Notes: generated from the sequence alone by a model not told the origin. A stretch of DNA of 34,710 nt from Nitrospirota bacterium (GCA_003696975.1 RFGT01000121.1:1-34710); one strand, 5' to 3'; positions 1 through 8,652 are shown, numbered from the stretch's first letter. Numbers and translations are program-made.

Positions 1-52
1 AACCCGGCGAGTCCCGCACATCCCCACAGGACCCATGCCAGCCCCCGCTCAT
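1..52 (-). CDS. Possible start of a downstream gene, cut by window edge
   Basis: An ATG at 52-50 overlaps the TGA of the PstS-like gene (51-49) in an ATGA junction, the same coupling seen elsewhere on this strand. The frame stays open to the window edge (about 17 codons, beginning MSGGWHGSC). A second ATG in another frame, preceded by a GGGGGC run, is an alternative start. Too little is visible to assign a product. The case rests only on the overlap. Confidence 0.28.
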   Translation of the reverse strand, partial: MSGGWHGSCGDVRDSPG

Positions 53-897
53 GATTCCAGCGAGACGAAATGATGGCGCTCGACAAGATCCTGTACCTCC
101 GGTGATCGGACAAACTCCAGAAACTGCTTGACCAGCCCCTGAGGTTTGGTTTTGGTCACCAAAACCAGCGACCGCGCAAGCGGATACGTGCCGTCCTGCA
201 CGGTGGACAGAGACGCCTTGATCCCATTCAATGCCAGCAGCTTGATCGGCACCCCGTGGGCGATGTGATACTCCGCGGTCCCGATCGAGACATAGCCAAT
301 GGCTTGGGGGTTCCCCGCCACGACCTTGATGCCCTGCTCGTTGTCGCCGATCACCACATCCGCGTGAACTGCAGAGTTGGAGAGATGGGTATAAGCCAAG
401 AACAGATCCAAGGTAGCCCGGCCCTCGGCTTTGTGCACCACCACGATGGGCGCATTCCTTCCGCCGACAGCCTGCCAATTGGTGAGCCTCCCCGTATAGA
501 TCCCCGCCAGTTGTTCATCGCTGAGGCCGGATACGGGATTGGTTCGATGCACGATCACGCCGATTCCATCACGTGCAATGGGCACGGGGTACAGATCGCG
601 CTCCTTCGGCCCCAAGGTTCTCGACACCATCCCGATATCTGCCAAGCCGGTTCTCGTGTCGGCGATTCCCCGGGACGATCCTCCCGTTTGGACGTCAATC
701 TGGACGAACGGGTGCTGCTGCTCGAATCGTTTGCCCATCTCCAGTAGAAGGGGTGCCACGGTGCTCGATCCGGTAATCACCAGCTTGGCCTCGCGCTCAT
801 GCCCGACGGACGACTCCTGGCAGCCTATCTGGCTTGTGGCCAGCACCGTCGCCACCGTCATAAGCAGCAACCACGTGCTCCTGCGCGAGCCGATCAC
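49..897 (-). CDS. PstS-like phosphate/oxyanion-binding lipoprotein
   Basis: This is a periplasmic substrate-binding protein of the PstS-like family. It has the TGSSTV segment after the signal region and the ADIGMVSR segment typical of phosphate-binding proteins, within about 280 residues. The ORF track starts at 933, but I prefer GTG at 897. That start overlaps the arsR stop in a GTGA junction and leaves a clean signal peptide (MIGSRRS, a hydrophobic stretch, then SQIGC at about residue 26). The cysteine suggests a lipoprotein, although Gln at -3 is not a standard lipobox residue. No pst permease genes are visible nearby, so it may be a stand-alone sensor or binding protein rather than part of a transporter. 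It is cotranscribed with arsR. The family is fairly sure; the ligand (phosphate, arsenate or other oxyanion) is inference. Confidence 0.8.
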   Translation of the reverse strand: MIGSRRSTWLLLMTVATVLATSQIGCQESSVGHEREAKLVITGSSTVAPLLLEMGKRFEQQHPFVQIDVQTGGSSRGIADTRTGLADIGMVSRTLGPKERDLYPVPIARDGIGVIVHRTNPVSGLSDEQLAGIYTGRLTNWQAVGGRNAPIVVVHKAEGRATLDLFLAYTHLSNSAVHADVVIGDNEQGIKVVAGNPQAIGYVSIGTAEYHIAHGVPIKLLALNGIKASLSTVQDGTYPLARSLVLVTKTKPQGLVKQFLEFVRSPEVQDLVERHHFVSLES

Positions 898-1208
898 CTC
901 CGACGCGTTCGAGAAAAGGTTAATTGGCAACATCCCAGGTCCAGTCCTTTGCCCGATGAAGTGCAGGCCATCCCGGGAGCGAGCCGATACAGAATGGTTT
1001 TGCCCTGTCGAATCGTATCCACAAAGCCGGCCTCTCGGAGTAAGGCCAAATGGTGTGATAGTAAACTCTGTTCAATACCCAAGGCCCTCCTTAATTCTCC
1101 GACACGCCAAGGCTTGCGCAGCAGCAATTCCAAGACGGCAAGGCGCGTGGTGTCGGCCAAGACCTTCAGTTGCTCCACGCAGTCGGCTGGTCTGGACCGG
1201 ACTTTCAT
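894..1208 (-). CDS. ArsR-family winged-helix transcriptional regulator
   Basis: This 104-residue repressor-type protein begins with LKVLADTTRLAVLELLL, the classic ArsR N-terminal helix. The helix-turn-helix region follows (about residues 35-62, containing SLLSHHLALLREAG), then a beta-wing ending in ILYRL. The Cys-x-Cys metal site of arsenic sensors is absent from the recognition region. Cysteines occur only at residues 10, 82, 93 and 94, so the ligand cannot be named. The start ATG has GGGAG about 11 nt upstream. The gene overlaps the PstS-like gene by a GTGA junction and lies behind its own promoter and operator, so it probably represses its own operon. DNA-binding family is certain; the signal is unknown. 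Confidence 0.88.
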   Translation of the reverse strand: MKVRSRPADCVEQLKVLADTTRLAVLELLLRKPWRVGELRRALGIEQSLLSHHLALLREAGFVDTIRQGKTILYRLAPGMACTSSGKGLDLGCCQLTFSRTRRR

Positions 1209-1253
1209 AGGCGTATCGTCTCCCCAGGCCGCGCGACGTTACATGACCGGCCA

Positions 1254-1298
1254 TTCATATGAACAGACTTTCATACGAGAAGTCGGACGGGCTGTCAA
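1254..1298 (-). promoter_or_regulatory. arsR promoter with overlapping palindromic operator
   Basis: On the minus strand a TTGACA -35 (1298-1293), a 17-nt spacer and a TATGAA -10 (1275-1270) form a near-consensus sigma70 promoter. The -10 is itself one half of an inverted repeat, TATGAA-N6-TTCATA (1275-1258). It is joined by a second palindrome, TTCATATGAA (1254-1263), over the likely +1. A repressor bound here would block RNA polymerase, as is usual in ArsR autoregulation. A further ACTTTCATA copy sits over the arsR start codon. Confidence 0.72.
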
Positions 1299-1341
1299 GT
1301 ACAAGACCGCTCCGATCTGAGGCAGAGAAAGGAGAGCGCCG

Positions 1342-2619
1342 TCATTGTTGGAGCGAGACGATCCAGGCTGCAAGCGCCCGCCGCTCCGCGTCTGTTCCCA
1401 GGAACGGCGGCATGAAGGGTTTGACCTCGTGCATATGCCCGAGGAACGCATACATCGTCTCTTCTCGCCACGTGGCGGTTAGGGCAGCGATCCCATTGAA
1501 TCCGTGGATCGTGTGGCAGATGCGGCATTGCACGTCGAATACCGCCTGCCCTGCCTGCCGCACAGTCTCCGGTGTCACCTGGCGAACCGGTACCCATCGG
1601 GCGTGGGCCAGGATCCCCGTCCGATTGATACTTTCCACCTCGTCCACGCGCACGGCGTTGGAATACAAGTAGTCCCTGATGAGAAACGGACGCCGAATAG
1701 CCTCGCGCACCATCTCCGTGCTGGCCGTGGCCAGTAACCCGAAAAACATGATCAAGAGGGCCACGGGCCAGGTGAAATGCCGAGGCTGGCGCAGGGCCGC
1801 AAAGAGCAACACCGCCAGGATCAACCCGGTAAACAGGGCGCTCAACATAAAAAACATGGTCAGGGGCGCGCTGCTTCCCTCGAACCACCGGGCCACGTCC
1901 TGCGGAAGTTGGGCAATGTACCAGAATCCCGCCGGAATCATTCCTATCAAGGGATACAGCACCCATTGCGCGGTATAGGTCACGAACCGCTCACGAAGAA
2001 CATCATCCGTTTGGAGGGTGGACAACAACAGCGTCACAAGCCCGGCAAGGGCCAGGGCCACCAGGGTGCGTAACACGAGGGAAGGCCAGAACGTGGGATT
2101 GAAGAAAGCGTCCCACACATCACGGGTCGCCAGCCATTCCCCGGGGGTCAGCATAAAGGTCAAAATGCCGTTGATCACGAACAGGCTGAGCCAGGACGAT
2201 ACCGCATACATCCACCCAATACGCTGATGGATCTGGGGCGGAAGCCGGTCCCACCCATAGACATAAACAAAGGCCGTGACGACCTCAACCACGAAAATGA
2301 TCCATTCGATGGCCCAAGCCCACACAAACACGTGGATGAGCGCCGACGTTCCTGTGGGATGCACAAGTCCGATGGCGAACCAAATCCCCACGCCGGTCAA
2401 TGCTCCCACCACCATGGATACCAGCAGCAGGACAAACGAATGGCGCCGCACGAAGGCGAGCAAGGCCGCGTCGCGAGCACGCCGCGCCATGCGCTCGGTG
2501 AGCACGTTGAACACTCCCGCTCCTACAGCGAAATGGGAAATGAACACATGGATAATCGAGATGATGGCAATGAGTATCCCGCCACCAATAACGGGGACAT
2601 CCCAGAGGGGGTAGTTCAT
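1342..2619 (-). CDS. Cytochrome bd-like membrane protein fused to a C-terminal cytochrome c domain
   Basis: The protein has 425 residues. Residues 1-310 are strongly hydrophobic and resemble CydA. They contain HVFISHF in the first membrane helix, glutamates at about 105 and 112 spaced much like the CydA pair, YGWDRL at 121-126, and a conserved-looking His-to-ProGly segment (131-160). The last 90 residues are a mono-heme cytochrome c domain with CRICH (365-369) and a likely distal Met in FMPPF (403). Placement of the c domain after the last helix suggests it faces the periplasm. Such fusions are known from Nitrospira and some deltaproteobacteria, where their redox partner is unsettled. A GGGAGG site lies about 10 nt before the ATG. 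No CydB-like partner is present. Whether it reduces oxygen or moves electrons between quinone and cytochrome c is unknown. Confidence 0.78.
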   Translation of the reverse strand: MNYPLWDVPVIGGGILIAIISIIHVFISHFAVGAGVFNVLTERMARRARDAALLAFVRRHSFVLLLVSMVVGALTGVGIWFAIGLVHPTGTSALIHVFVWAWAIEWIIFVVEVVTAFVYVYGWDRLPPQIHQRIGWMYAVSSWLSLFVINGILTFMLTPGEWLATRDVWDAFFNPTFWPSLVLRTLVALALAGLVTLLLSTLQTDDVLRERFVTYTAQWVLYPLIGMIPAGFWYIAQLPQDVARWFEGSSAPLTMFFMLSALFTGLILAVLLFAALRQPRHFTWPVALLIMFFGLLATASTEMVREAIRRPFLIRDYLYSNAVRVDEVESINRTGILAHARWVPVRQVTPETVRQAGQAVFDVQCRICHTIHGFNGIAALTATWREETMYAFLGHMHEVKPFMPPFLGTDAERRALAAWIVSLQQ

Positions 2620-2657
2620 GGCGTCTGAGCCTCCCGACCCATTTCTGAGTCCCCCGG

Positions 2658-3686
2658 TTACTCGCGTGAATCGATTAACATCGCATCCCCGTAACTGTAG
2701 AACCGGTACCGATGAGCGAGCGCTTCTTCGTAGGCGCGGCGGGCTTGGTCGATTCCCATGAAAGCCGACACCAGCATGAGCAGCGTGGTCCGCGGAAGAT
2801 GAAAATTGGTCATCAAGGCCTCGACGACTTGGAAGCGATAGCCTGGCGTGATCAACAAACTGGTCTCCCTGTTACCTGGGTGAACTTCCCCGGATTCATC
2901 GGCCGCCGCCTCCAGCGCGCGCACCACCGTGGTCCCCACCGCCACAATGCGGCGACCCTCCTGCTTGGCCCGGTTGACCATCTCTGCCGTATCCTTGGGA
3001 ATGGCATACCACTCCGGCTCCATCACATGGTGCTCAATGGTCCTAGTCGTGACAGGACGAAAGGTGCCTGGTCCGACATGGAGGGTCAGACAGGTGTACC
3101 GGATGCCGGCGGCACTGAGCGCCTCGAGCAGCCGAGGTGTGAAATGTAATCCCGCCGTGGGTGCGGCAATGGCTCCTTCTTCTCGGGCAAAGATGGTCTG
3201 ATAGTCTCGCTGGTCGGCCAGGGTGGGTGGCCGCTTGATGTAGGGAGGGAGAGGAATTTCTCCGTGCTTTTGCAACAGCTCGGGCACAGAAGAGGGTCCT
3301 TCCACGCGAACCACTGCATGATCCGGCTGGCGATCAAGCACGGTGGCTTGTGCGTCTGGCGTAATCTCGATGACCTGTCCTGGTTTGACTCGTCCTCTGA
3401 GCAACACGTGCCAAACTGCATCTGCCAGCGGTTTCACCATGAGGAGTTCCACCTTCCCTCCGCCAGGGCGCTTGCGGCCGCGCAGTCTGGCAGGAATCAC
3501 CTTGGTGTCATTGAAAACCAGAACATCGCCGGCTTTAAGGAGATGGGGCAAATCGCAAATCCGATAATGCCCGATTGCACCATGCCCGCGCGGCACATGT
3601 AACAGACGGGCGTGATCGCGGGGAGAGACAGGATGATCGGCAATCAGGGAAGGGTCAAAAGGGAAATCAAAGTCGGTGAGGCACAT
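2658..3686 (-). CDS. queA: S-adenosylmethionine:tRNA ribosyltransferase-isomerase (QueA)
   Basis: QueA transfers the ribosyl part of SAM to 7-aminomethyl-7-deazaguanine in tRNA, giving epoxyqueuosine at the wobble position. The 342-residue protein has the family's full length and marker segments: FDFPFDPSLIA near the N-terminus, HARLLHV, VFNDTKVIPARL, the AAPTAGLHFT segment, and the C-terminal TNFHLPRTTLLMLVSAF. It lies 38 nt upstream of the bd-like gene and 63 nt downstream of the SpoIID-like gene, in the same direction. No other queuosine genes are visible. The start ATG has GGGG 9 nt upstream. Confidence 0.96.
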   Translation of the reverse strand: MCLTDFDFPFDPSLIADHPVSPRDHARLLHVPRGHGAIGHYRICDLPHLLKAGDVLVFNDTKVIPARLRGRKRPGGGKVELLMVKPLADAVWHVLLRGRVKPGQVIEITPDAQATVLDRQPDHAVVRVEGPSSVPELLQKHGEIPLPPYIKRPPTLADQRDYQTIFAREEGAIAAPTAGLHFTPRLLEALSAAGIRYTCLTLHVGPGTFRPVTTRTIEHHVMEPEWYAIPKDTAEMVNRAKQEGRRIVAVGTTVVRALEAAADESGEVHPGNRETSLLITPGYRFQVVEALMTNFHLPRTTLLMLVSAFMGIDQARRAYEEALAHRYRFYSYGDAMLIDSRE

Positions 3687-3749
3687 GGATTTCTGCCCCG
3701 CAGGACGGGAAACACAATAACCGCCCAGTTAGCATGCCTGAAGCATATG

Positions 3750-4964
3750 TTATGAGGGAGAGGCCAGGACCGCTTCATGCTGGTCCATTAACTGGGTCCC
3801 CGGATAATAGTAGAGCAGAATGGATTCATAGCGATACCCCAGCTCCGCCATCTCCTTCGCCCCCCATTGGCACAAGCCCACGGCATGCCCCGAGCCCTTC
3901 CCTGACAGCACCACGTTCCGGCCAATCTGATCGATGTGAAATTGCGTGCTGGGGATCACCGCATAGCCAAGAATGCGCCGAAGCCCTTGCGCGCTTACGA
4001 TGAGCTCTCCCCGGGAATGCAGGATTCGCACCTGATTGACCCTGCCTGCTCTCGTGAAGGAGTAAGGCGTCATCGTCGCCAGCGTTCCCAGCGGGTAGCC
4101 GTTCCGCCGGATCCTGGTTTCCATGTCCTGGAGCGGGATACTGGCGCGCCACGCATACTTCGGCGAGTTCTCGTCGAACGGGCAATCCACGCCCCGCAGA
4201 TACGGCAGGTCCACGGCCCAGACATTACGTGCATCTTCCGTGGGACCGGCAGCGGTTGAGGAATAGGCAGCCAGAATGGGACGCCGATTGTAGGTCAATA
4301 TCATGCCCTTTGTCTCTGCAACCGCCTTGCGCACCGACCGGGTGATACGAGTTAGTCCGGAGTATACTTGATCCTGCACGCTGGCCTCGACATCGTACGG
4401 TTGGCCAGGATTGGTCATCTTCTTGTACAAGACATAGGTACGGGCCGCCACGGCTTGCGCTTTCAAGACCTCTGGATGCCACGAGGGATCGATTTCCGAG
4501 GCGACCACGCCGGCGACATAGTCCTCCAACGACACGCGATTGACCACGAGTAACCCAGCATGCCCTTGCTCGCCCCTTTCCAGGTCGATCACGAGACTGC
4601 CTGTGACATTCCAGCGTTGGACGGCGGAGGTTTGGCCTCTGACCACAACGGTCAGGGATGAGGAGGTGGTGCCCACGCGGACCGGCGCCGCCACAACCCG
4701 GTTTTCGCCGAGACGCAAGCCCCGCGCTACGGGTTCAATCCACAATGATCCGGCGACCCGTATAGCGGAGCCGGTCGGCTGTTGTAGAACAATCGTCCGA
4801 TCGGCGAAGAGGGTGATCGCTTGGGCATGGTGCGCCAGCGCCACAGTGACGGCCTCGACTCCGTCATTGGCCTGAGCCGGCGAGCCAGCGAATGCCACCA
4901 CCTGCCAGAGGAGCCCCCAGAGCAACCAACCCTGCCAGTTGCGGCCTTGCGGGGTCTTGTTCAT
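3750..4964 (-). CDS. SpoIID/LytB-domain protein, likely exported peptidoglycan lytic enzyme
   Basis: SpoIID-domain proteins cleave peptidoglycan glycan strands as lytic transglycosylases; in non-sporulating bacteria they are linked to cell-wall remodelling or amidase activation. This 404-residue protein starts with a signal peptide (hydrophobic to about residue 27, AFAGSPAQA). The SpoIID core begins at about 135: VSLEDYVAGVVASEI with the candidate catalytic Glu at 157, then KAQAVAARTY, and the late GHAVGLCQWGAKEMA segment with YYPGT near the end. Its ATG overlaps the stop of the DUF2905 gene (ATGA), so the two are translationally coupled. Presence here does not imply sporulation. Confidence 0.9.
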   Translation of the reverse strand: MNKTPQGRNWQGWLLWGLLWQVVAFAGSPAQANDGVEAVTVALAHHAQAITLFADRTIVLQQPTGSAIRVAGSLWIEPVARGLRLGENRVVAAPVRVGTTSSSLTVVVRGQTSAVQRWNVTGSLVIDLERGEQGHAGLLVVNRVSLEDYVAGVVASEIDPSWHPEVLKAQAVAARTYVLYKKMTNPGQPYDVEASVQDQVYSGLTRITRSVRKAVAETKGMILTYNRRPILAAYSSTAAGPTEDARNVWAVDLPYLRGVDCPFDENSPKYAWRASIPLQDMETRIRRNGYPLGTLATMTPYSFTRAGRVNQVRILHSRGELIVSAQGLRRILGYAVIPSTQFHIDQIGRNVVLSGKGSGHAVGLCQWGAKEMAELGYRYESILLYYYPGTQLMDQHEAVLASPS

Positions 4965-5203
4965 CGCCGGAACAAGAGATAGAGGATCAGGCTACCAATG
5001 ATACTGATGAGGATGCTGGTCCCGAGCGGGAAGTAAAAGGTGAAGTTGTCGCGTTTGATCAAAATATCACCCGGCAACCGCCCAATCCACCCCAAGCCGC
5101 CACTCGGCCATTTCCCAAGCAGGGTCAAGATCCCACCCAGGGCGACCAGCATGACCCCCATCAGGATGATCATTTTCCCCAGATCGCTGAAGTCCGGCAT
5201 CAT
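4961..5203 (-). CDS. Small DUF2905-type membrane protein
   Basis: This 80-residue protein has two predicted membrane helices (about 10-30 and 57-78). They flank the segment LGRLPGDI-like (here IGRLPGDILIKRDNFTFYFPLG), which is the hallmark of DUF2905. Function is unknown for the family. It is packed between asd (7-nt gap) and the SpoIID-like gene (4-base overlap), so it is certainly translated from the same message. DUF2905 genes often neighbour unrelated housekeeping genes, so context gives no function. Confidence 0.88.
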   Translation of the reverse strand: MMPDFSDLGKMIILMGVMLVALGGILTLLGKWPSGGLGWIGRLPGDILIKRDNFTFYFPLGTSILISIIGSLILYLLFRR

Positions 5204-5210
5204 TCTACTC

Positions 5211-6224
5211 TCATCCGATCAGGGCTTCGGCAATCTGCACGGCATTCAGCGCAGCACCCTTGCGCAGGTTATCTGCCACGACCCAGAGATTCAAGCCGTG
5301 AGGAATGGACTCATCCTCTCGGATACGGCCGACGTACACCGAATCGGTGCCTGCCACGTCGATGGGAAGGGGATATAGGCCGCGCTGCGGATCGTCGTAC
5401 AACTGCACGCCAGGAGCCATGGACAGAATTGCACGGGCCTCTGAGGCCGGTAACTTAACCGCGGTTTCAATGTTGATCGACTCCGCATGTCCGATGAACA
5501 CGGGAACCCGAACCGTCGTGGCGGTGATTCGAAGGGTTTCCTCTCCCATGATCTTTCTGGTCTCGTTCACCAGTTTCATTTCTTCCTTGGTGTACCCCGA
5601 GGGAAGAAACTCATCGATATGGGGGAGACAATTAAAGGCGATTTGATAGGGATACACGTTCGTGGAGACCTCCTGGAAGCTCAACAGTTGGCGGCATTGC
5701 TCAGCCAATTCATCCATAGCTTCCTTGCCGGTGCCCGAAACGGATTGATAGGTGGAGACCACAATACGCTGAATCCGTGCATGGTCATGGAGCGGCTTGA
5801 GCGCCACCACCATTTGAATCGTGGAACAATTGGGATTGGCGATAATGCCTTGGTGTTTGGCAAGCTCGCCGGGATTGACCTCGGGAACCACCAAGGGCAC
5901 GGCGGGATCCATGCGCCAGGCCGCGCTGTTGTCGATCACCACCGCTCCGGCTTTGACAGCCACCGGTGCATATTCCTTGCTGACCTCCGTTCCGGCTGAG
6001 AAGAGCGCAATGTCGATGCCCTCGAACGATTCCTTGGTCAAAAGCTGAACCCGCACCGATTCCTCACCGAAGGAGACCTCCTCCCCGGCGGACTTGGCGG
6101 ACGCCAGCGGCACAACCCGCTCCACCGGAAATTTCCGTTCGGCCAGCACGTTCAGCATTTCCGTGCCCACGGCACCGGTGGCGCCGACTACCGCCACGGA
6201 ATAGGCAGCTTTCTTCTTCAACAT
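5211..6224 (-). CDS. asd: Aspartate-semialdehyde dehydrogenase
   Basis: The enzyme reduces aspartyl phosphate to aspartate semialdehyde with NADPH, the branch point to lysine/diaminopimelate, threonine and methionine. The 337-residue protein has the N-terminal nucleotide motif VVGATGAVG (12-20), the active-site cysteine in NPNCST (Cys133) and the catalytic His in FIGHAESI (about 246). SVSGTGKEAM lies between them. A GAGGG Shine-Dalgarno sits 6 nt before the ATG. It lies 37 nt downstream of the NHL gene and 7 nt upstream of DUF2905. It links to dapL elsewhere in the window through the diaminopimelate pathway. Confidence 0.97.
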   Translation of the reverse strand: MLKKKAAYSVAVVGATGAVGTEMLNVLAERKFPVERVVPLASAKSAGEEVSFGEESVRVQLLTKESFEGIDIALFSAGTEVSKEYAPVAVKAGAVVIDNSAAWRMDPAVPLVVPEVNPGELAKHQGIIANPNCSTIQMVVALKPLHDHARIQRIVVSTYQSVSGTGKEAMDELAEQCRQLLSFQEVSTNVYPYQIAFNCLPHIDEFLPSGYTKEEMKLVNETRKIMGEETLRITATTVRVPVFIGHAESINIETAVKLPASEARAILSMAPGVQLYDDPQRGLYPLPIDVAGTDSVYVGRIREDESIPHGLNLWVVADNLRKGAALNAVQIAEALIG

Positions 6225-6261
6225 CGCTTGCCCTCAGCAGAAGAACCGTTTGGATCCGCGA

Positions 6262-7458
6262 TCACTTGCGCATCGAGGCGATCATCCGAATCCGATGGTT
6301 GAAGGTGTCGGCAATCGCAATATGTCCCTCGGGACTGATGGCGATCCCAAATGGGAAACTCAGACTGCAGGTCTCCGGCGCCTGTCCGTCTCCCCCGAAT
6401 CCAGCCTGGCCGTTTCCCGCCATGTGGCTCATGACATGAGCCCGCATGTCCCACCTGCGGATCACATGATTATCGGTATCCGTGATCAAGAGTTGCTCTT
6501 CTGGGGTCCACGCAATTCCAAAGGGCCGCGAAAGACTCATACCCTCTCCCTTGCCTTCAGCGTCATACCGAAATTCACGGCCATCTCCCACTATGGTTGT
6601 CATGATCCCGGTTTTCTTGTCAAGTTTGCGGATACGCCCGCTAAAGGTATCAGCGATATACACATTCCCTTCGGCGTCCAATGCCAGACCACTCGGACCA
6701 GCCAACCCCGTCTCCACGGCGGGTTGTCCATCTCCGGTGTAGCCCGCCACGCCTGAACCGGCCACTGTGTGGATAAGGCCGGTCGCCAAGTCGACCATGC
6801 GAACCCGGTTATTGCTCTGATCGGCGATATACAGATGGCCTTCCTCGTCGACCACCACGGCCACGGGTTCATTCAAGGAGGCCATGATGGCCGGACCGCC
6901 GTCTCCCGCATACCTGGCCTTTCCATTGCCAGCCAGGGTGGTGATGATCCCGGTATCGGGATCGACCCGGCGAATGCGGTGATTCCAGGTATCCGCAATA
7001 TAGAGTACGCCATCCCGGTCAACAGCCACATCGGAGGGGAAGTTCAGCAGCGCCGCGCTGGCTGGTCCGCCATCTCCAGAAAACCGGCCCTGGTTCCTGG
7101 TCCCTGTCACATAGCGCACCATGCCGCTGAGGTCCGCCGCTTGCGTATAGGCAGATGCGGATCCTACAGGATCCGCGAGTGGATCATCTTCCACATTGTC
7201 CGGGATATTCGAGACAGAGGATGGACCGTCATCAGAAGCCTCGTGGCGGCCGGCAATCGTGGTGATGAGATGAGATTGGGCATCGACCCGGCGAATGACA
7301 TGGTTCTCGGAATCAGCAATGTACAAGTTGCCCATCCGATCAAAGGTGATGTTCTTGGGTTCGTTCAGGCAGGCCTCCTTCGCCGGACCACCGTCACCGG
7401 CAAAGCCGGGCTCCCCTGTCCCCGCGATCGTGATGATTGTGCCAGCGTACACCATCAT
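6262..7458 (-). CDS. Six-bladed NHL-repeat beta-propeller protein
   Basis: The ORF track begins inside leuB. The better start is ATG at 7458 (or the adjacent ATG at 7455), one base after the leuB TGA, giving about 398 residues. Six NHL blades are visible, each with a core such as GNLYIADSENHVIRRVD or GVLYIADTWNHRIRRVD and a linker of AGDGGPA type. The first and second blades are separated by an acidic insert of about 40 residues. No signal peptide or lipobox is present, so it is probably cytoplasmic unless exported by another route. There is no catalytic domain. NHL propellers usually bind proteins, RNA or ligands. Its place between leuB and asd is unusual. Function unknown. Confidence 0.88.
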   Translation of the reverse strand: MMVYAGTIITIAGTGEPGFAGDGGPAKEACLNEPKNITFDRMGNLYIADSENHVIRRVDAQSHLITTIAGRHEASDDGPSSVSNIPDNVEDDPLADPVGSASAYTQAADLSGMVRYVTGTRNQGRFSGDGGPASAALLNFPSDVAVDRDGVLYIADTWNHRIRRVDPDTGIITTLAGNGKARYAGDGGPAIMASLNEPVAVVVDEEGHLYIADQSNNRVRMVDLATGLIHTVAGSGVAGYTGDGQPAVETGLAGPSGLALDAEGNVYIADTFSGRIRKLDKKTGIMTTIVGDGREFRYDAEGKGEGMSLSRPFGIAWTPEEQLLITDTDNHVIRRWDMRAHVMSHMAGNGQAGFGGDGQAPETCSLSFPFGIAISPEGHIAIADTFNHRIRMIASMRK

Positions 7459-7459
7459 G

Positions 7460-8548
7460 TCACCGGTCGCCTGCCTGAAGGTGGTCGAGAATACGGGCTC
7501 CCATTTCCGTTGTTCCCACAACCGTGGTACCAGGACTGGCAATGTCCTGGGTGCGATAGCCTTGGGCCAGGACAGCCTGAATGGCGCGCTCGATGCTTTC
7601 TGCCTCCTGCTCCAAATCGAATGAATATCTCAGCATCATGGCCACCGAGGCGATCATGCCAATCGGATTGGCCACGTTCTTGCCCGCGATGTCCGGCGCA
7701 CTTCCATGAATGGGCTCATACATGCCTACCGTCGCCCCTACGCTGGCCGAGGGCAACATTCCGATGGAGCCGGTCAACATGGCGGCTTCGTCGCTCAGGA
7801 TATCTCCAAAAAGATTGGTTGTGAGCAGGACATCGAATTGCCGGGGATTGCGAATCAACTGCATGGCGCAGTTGTCCACGTACATATGACGCAACTCCAC
7901 GTCGGGATACTGGCGGTGCACCTCGGTGACCACCTGGCGCCAGAGTTCCGAGGACTCCAGCACGTTGGCTTTGTCGATCGAGGTGACCAGCCGGCGCCGC
8001 TTCCGCGCTGCCGTGAACGCCACATGCGCAATCCTGGTGATTTCCTCCTCGGTGTAGACTTCGGTGTTAATGCCGCGGAGGCCCGCCTCCGTCCGTTCAA
8101 TTCCCTTGGGTTTTCCGAAGTAAATGCCACCGGTGAGCTCCCGCACCACCAACAGATCAATACCCTCGATCACCTCGCGCTTGAGCGTGGAGGCATCGGC
8201 CAACTCGGGATACAGTTTGGCCGGCCGCAGATTGCCGAAGAGCCCCAGTTGCTCGCGCAATCCCAACAGGGCCCGTTCGGGCCGTTGCTCATAATTCAAC
8301 CCTTCCCATTTGGGCCCGCCGACCGCGCCGAGGAGAACCGCATCGCTCCCCTTGGCCAGAGTCAAGGTCTCCGGAGGGAGTGGCATCCCCGTCTTGTCGA
8401 TTGCCTCGCCCCCCACCGGGCCATAGACGCATGTGAACGTGTGCCCACAGCGTTTTGCCACAGCCTCTAGCACACTGACGGCCTGGGGGACGATTTCCTG
8501 TCCAACGCCATCTCCAGCCAGGACGGCAATCCGTTTAGTAAGGGGCAT
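7460..8548 (-). CDS. leuB: 3-isopropylmalate dehydrogenase
   Basis: LeuB oxidises and decarboxylates 3-isopropylmalate with NAD in leucine synthesis. The track start is a TTG at 8575. I prefer ATG at 8548, which gives the usual N-terminus [19 protein letters not shown] and a 362-residue protein of normal length. The isocitrate/isopropylmalate dehydrogenase signature [16 protein letters not shown] and the earlier [10 protein letters not shown] segment are present. AGAGG lies about 12 nt before the ATG. The gene follows leuA by 104 nt, with a hairpin in the gap, and runs directly into the NHL gene. Confidence 0.96.
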   Translation of the reverse strand: MPLTKRIAVLAGDGVGQEIVPQAVSVLEAVAKRCGHTFTCVYGPVGGEAIDKTGMPLPPETLTLAKGSDAVLLGAVGGPKWEGLNYEQRPERALLGLREQLGLFGNLRPAKLYPELADASTLKREVIEGIDLLVVRELTGGIYFGKPKGIERTEAGLRGINTEVYTEEEITRIAHVAFTAARKRRRLVTSIDKANVLESSELWRQVVTEVHRQYPDVELRHMYVDNCAMQLIRNPRQFDVLLTTNLFGDILSDEAAMLTGSIGMLPSASVGATVGMYEPIHGSAPDIAGKNVANPIGMIASVAMMLRYSFDLEQEAESIERAIQAVLAQGYRTQDIASPGTTVVGTTEMGARILDHLQAGDR

Positions 8549-8606
8549 GGTCCGCTCTTGCCTCTCGGAGCACAACCGTCAAATCGAGGACCCGGTGGAA
8601 GCCGCT

Positions 8607-8625
8607 CTTTCCTCACGAGGAAAAG
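8607..8625 (-). other. Intercistronic hairpin between leuA and leuB
   Basis: A 7-bp perfect inverted repeat, TTTCCTC/GAGGAAA, lies in the leuA-leuB gap. As RNA it can form TTTCC with a six-base loop. No T-run follows on the minus strand, so it is more likely an mRNA processing or stability element than a terminator. Function is inference. Confidence 0.4.
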
Positions 8626-8652
8626 CAGCCGTGCAGTAAGGTGAGATGATCG

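Noticed and set aside
1295-1966. 223-codon minus-strand ORF within the bd-like gene
   Set aside because: It is an out-of-frame shadow; the in-frame gene carries the CxxCH domain and membrane helices.
3750-4964. Sporulation function for the SpoIID-domain protein
   Set aside because: The domain is widespread in non-sporulating bacteria, and no other sporulation gene is present.
6769-7824. 351-codon plus-strand ORF opposite the NHL and leuB genes
   Set aside because: It is a shadow of real minus-strand genes with full family motifs. Its translation has no domain and is biased in composition.
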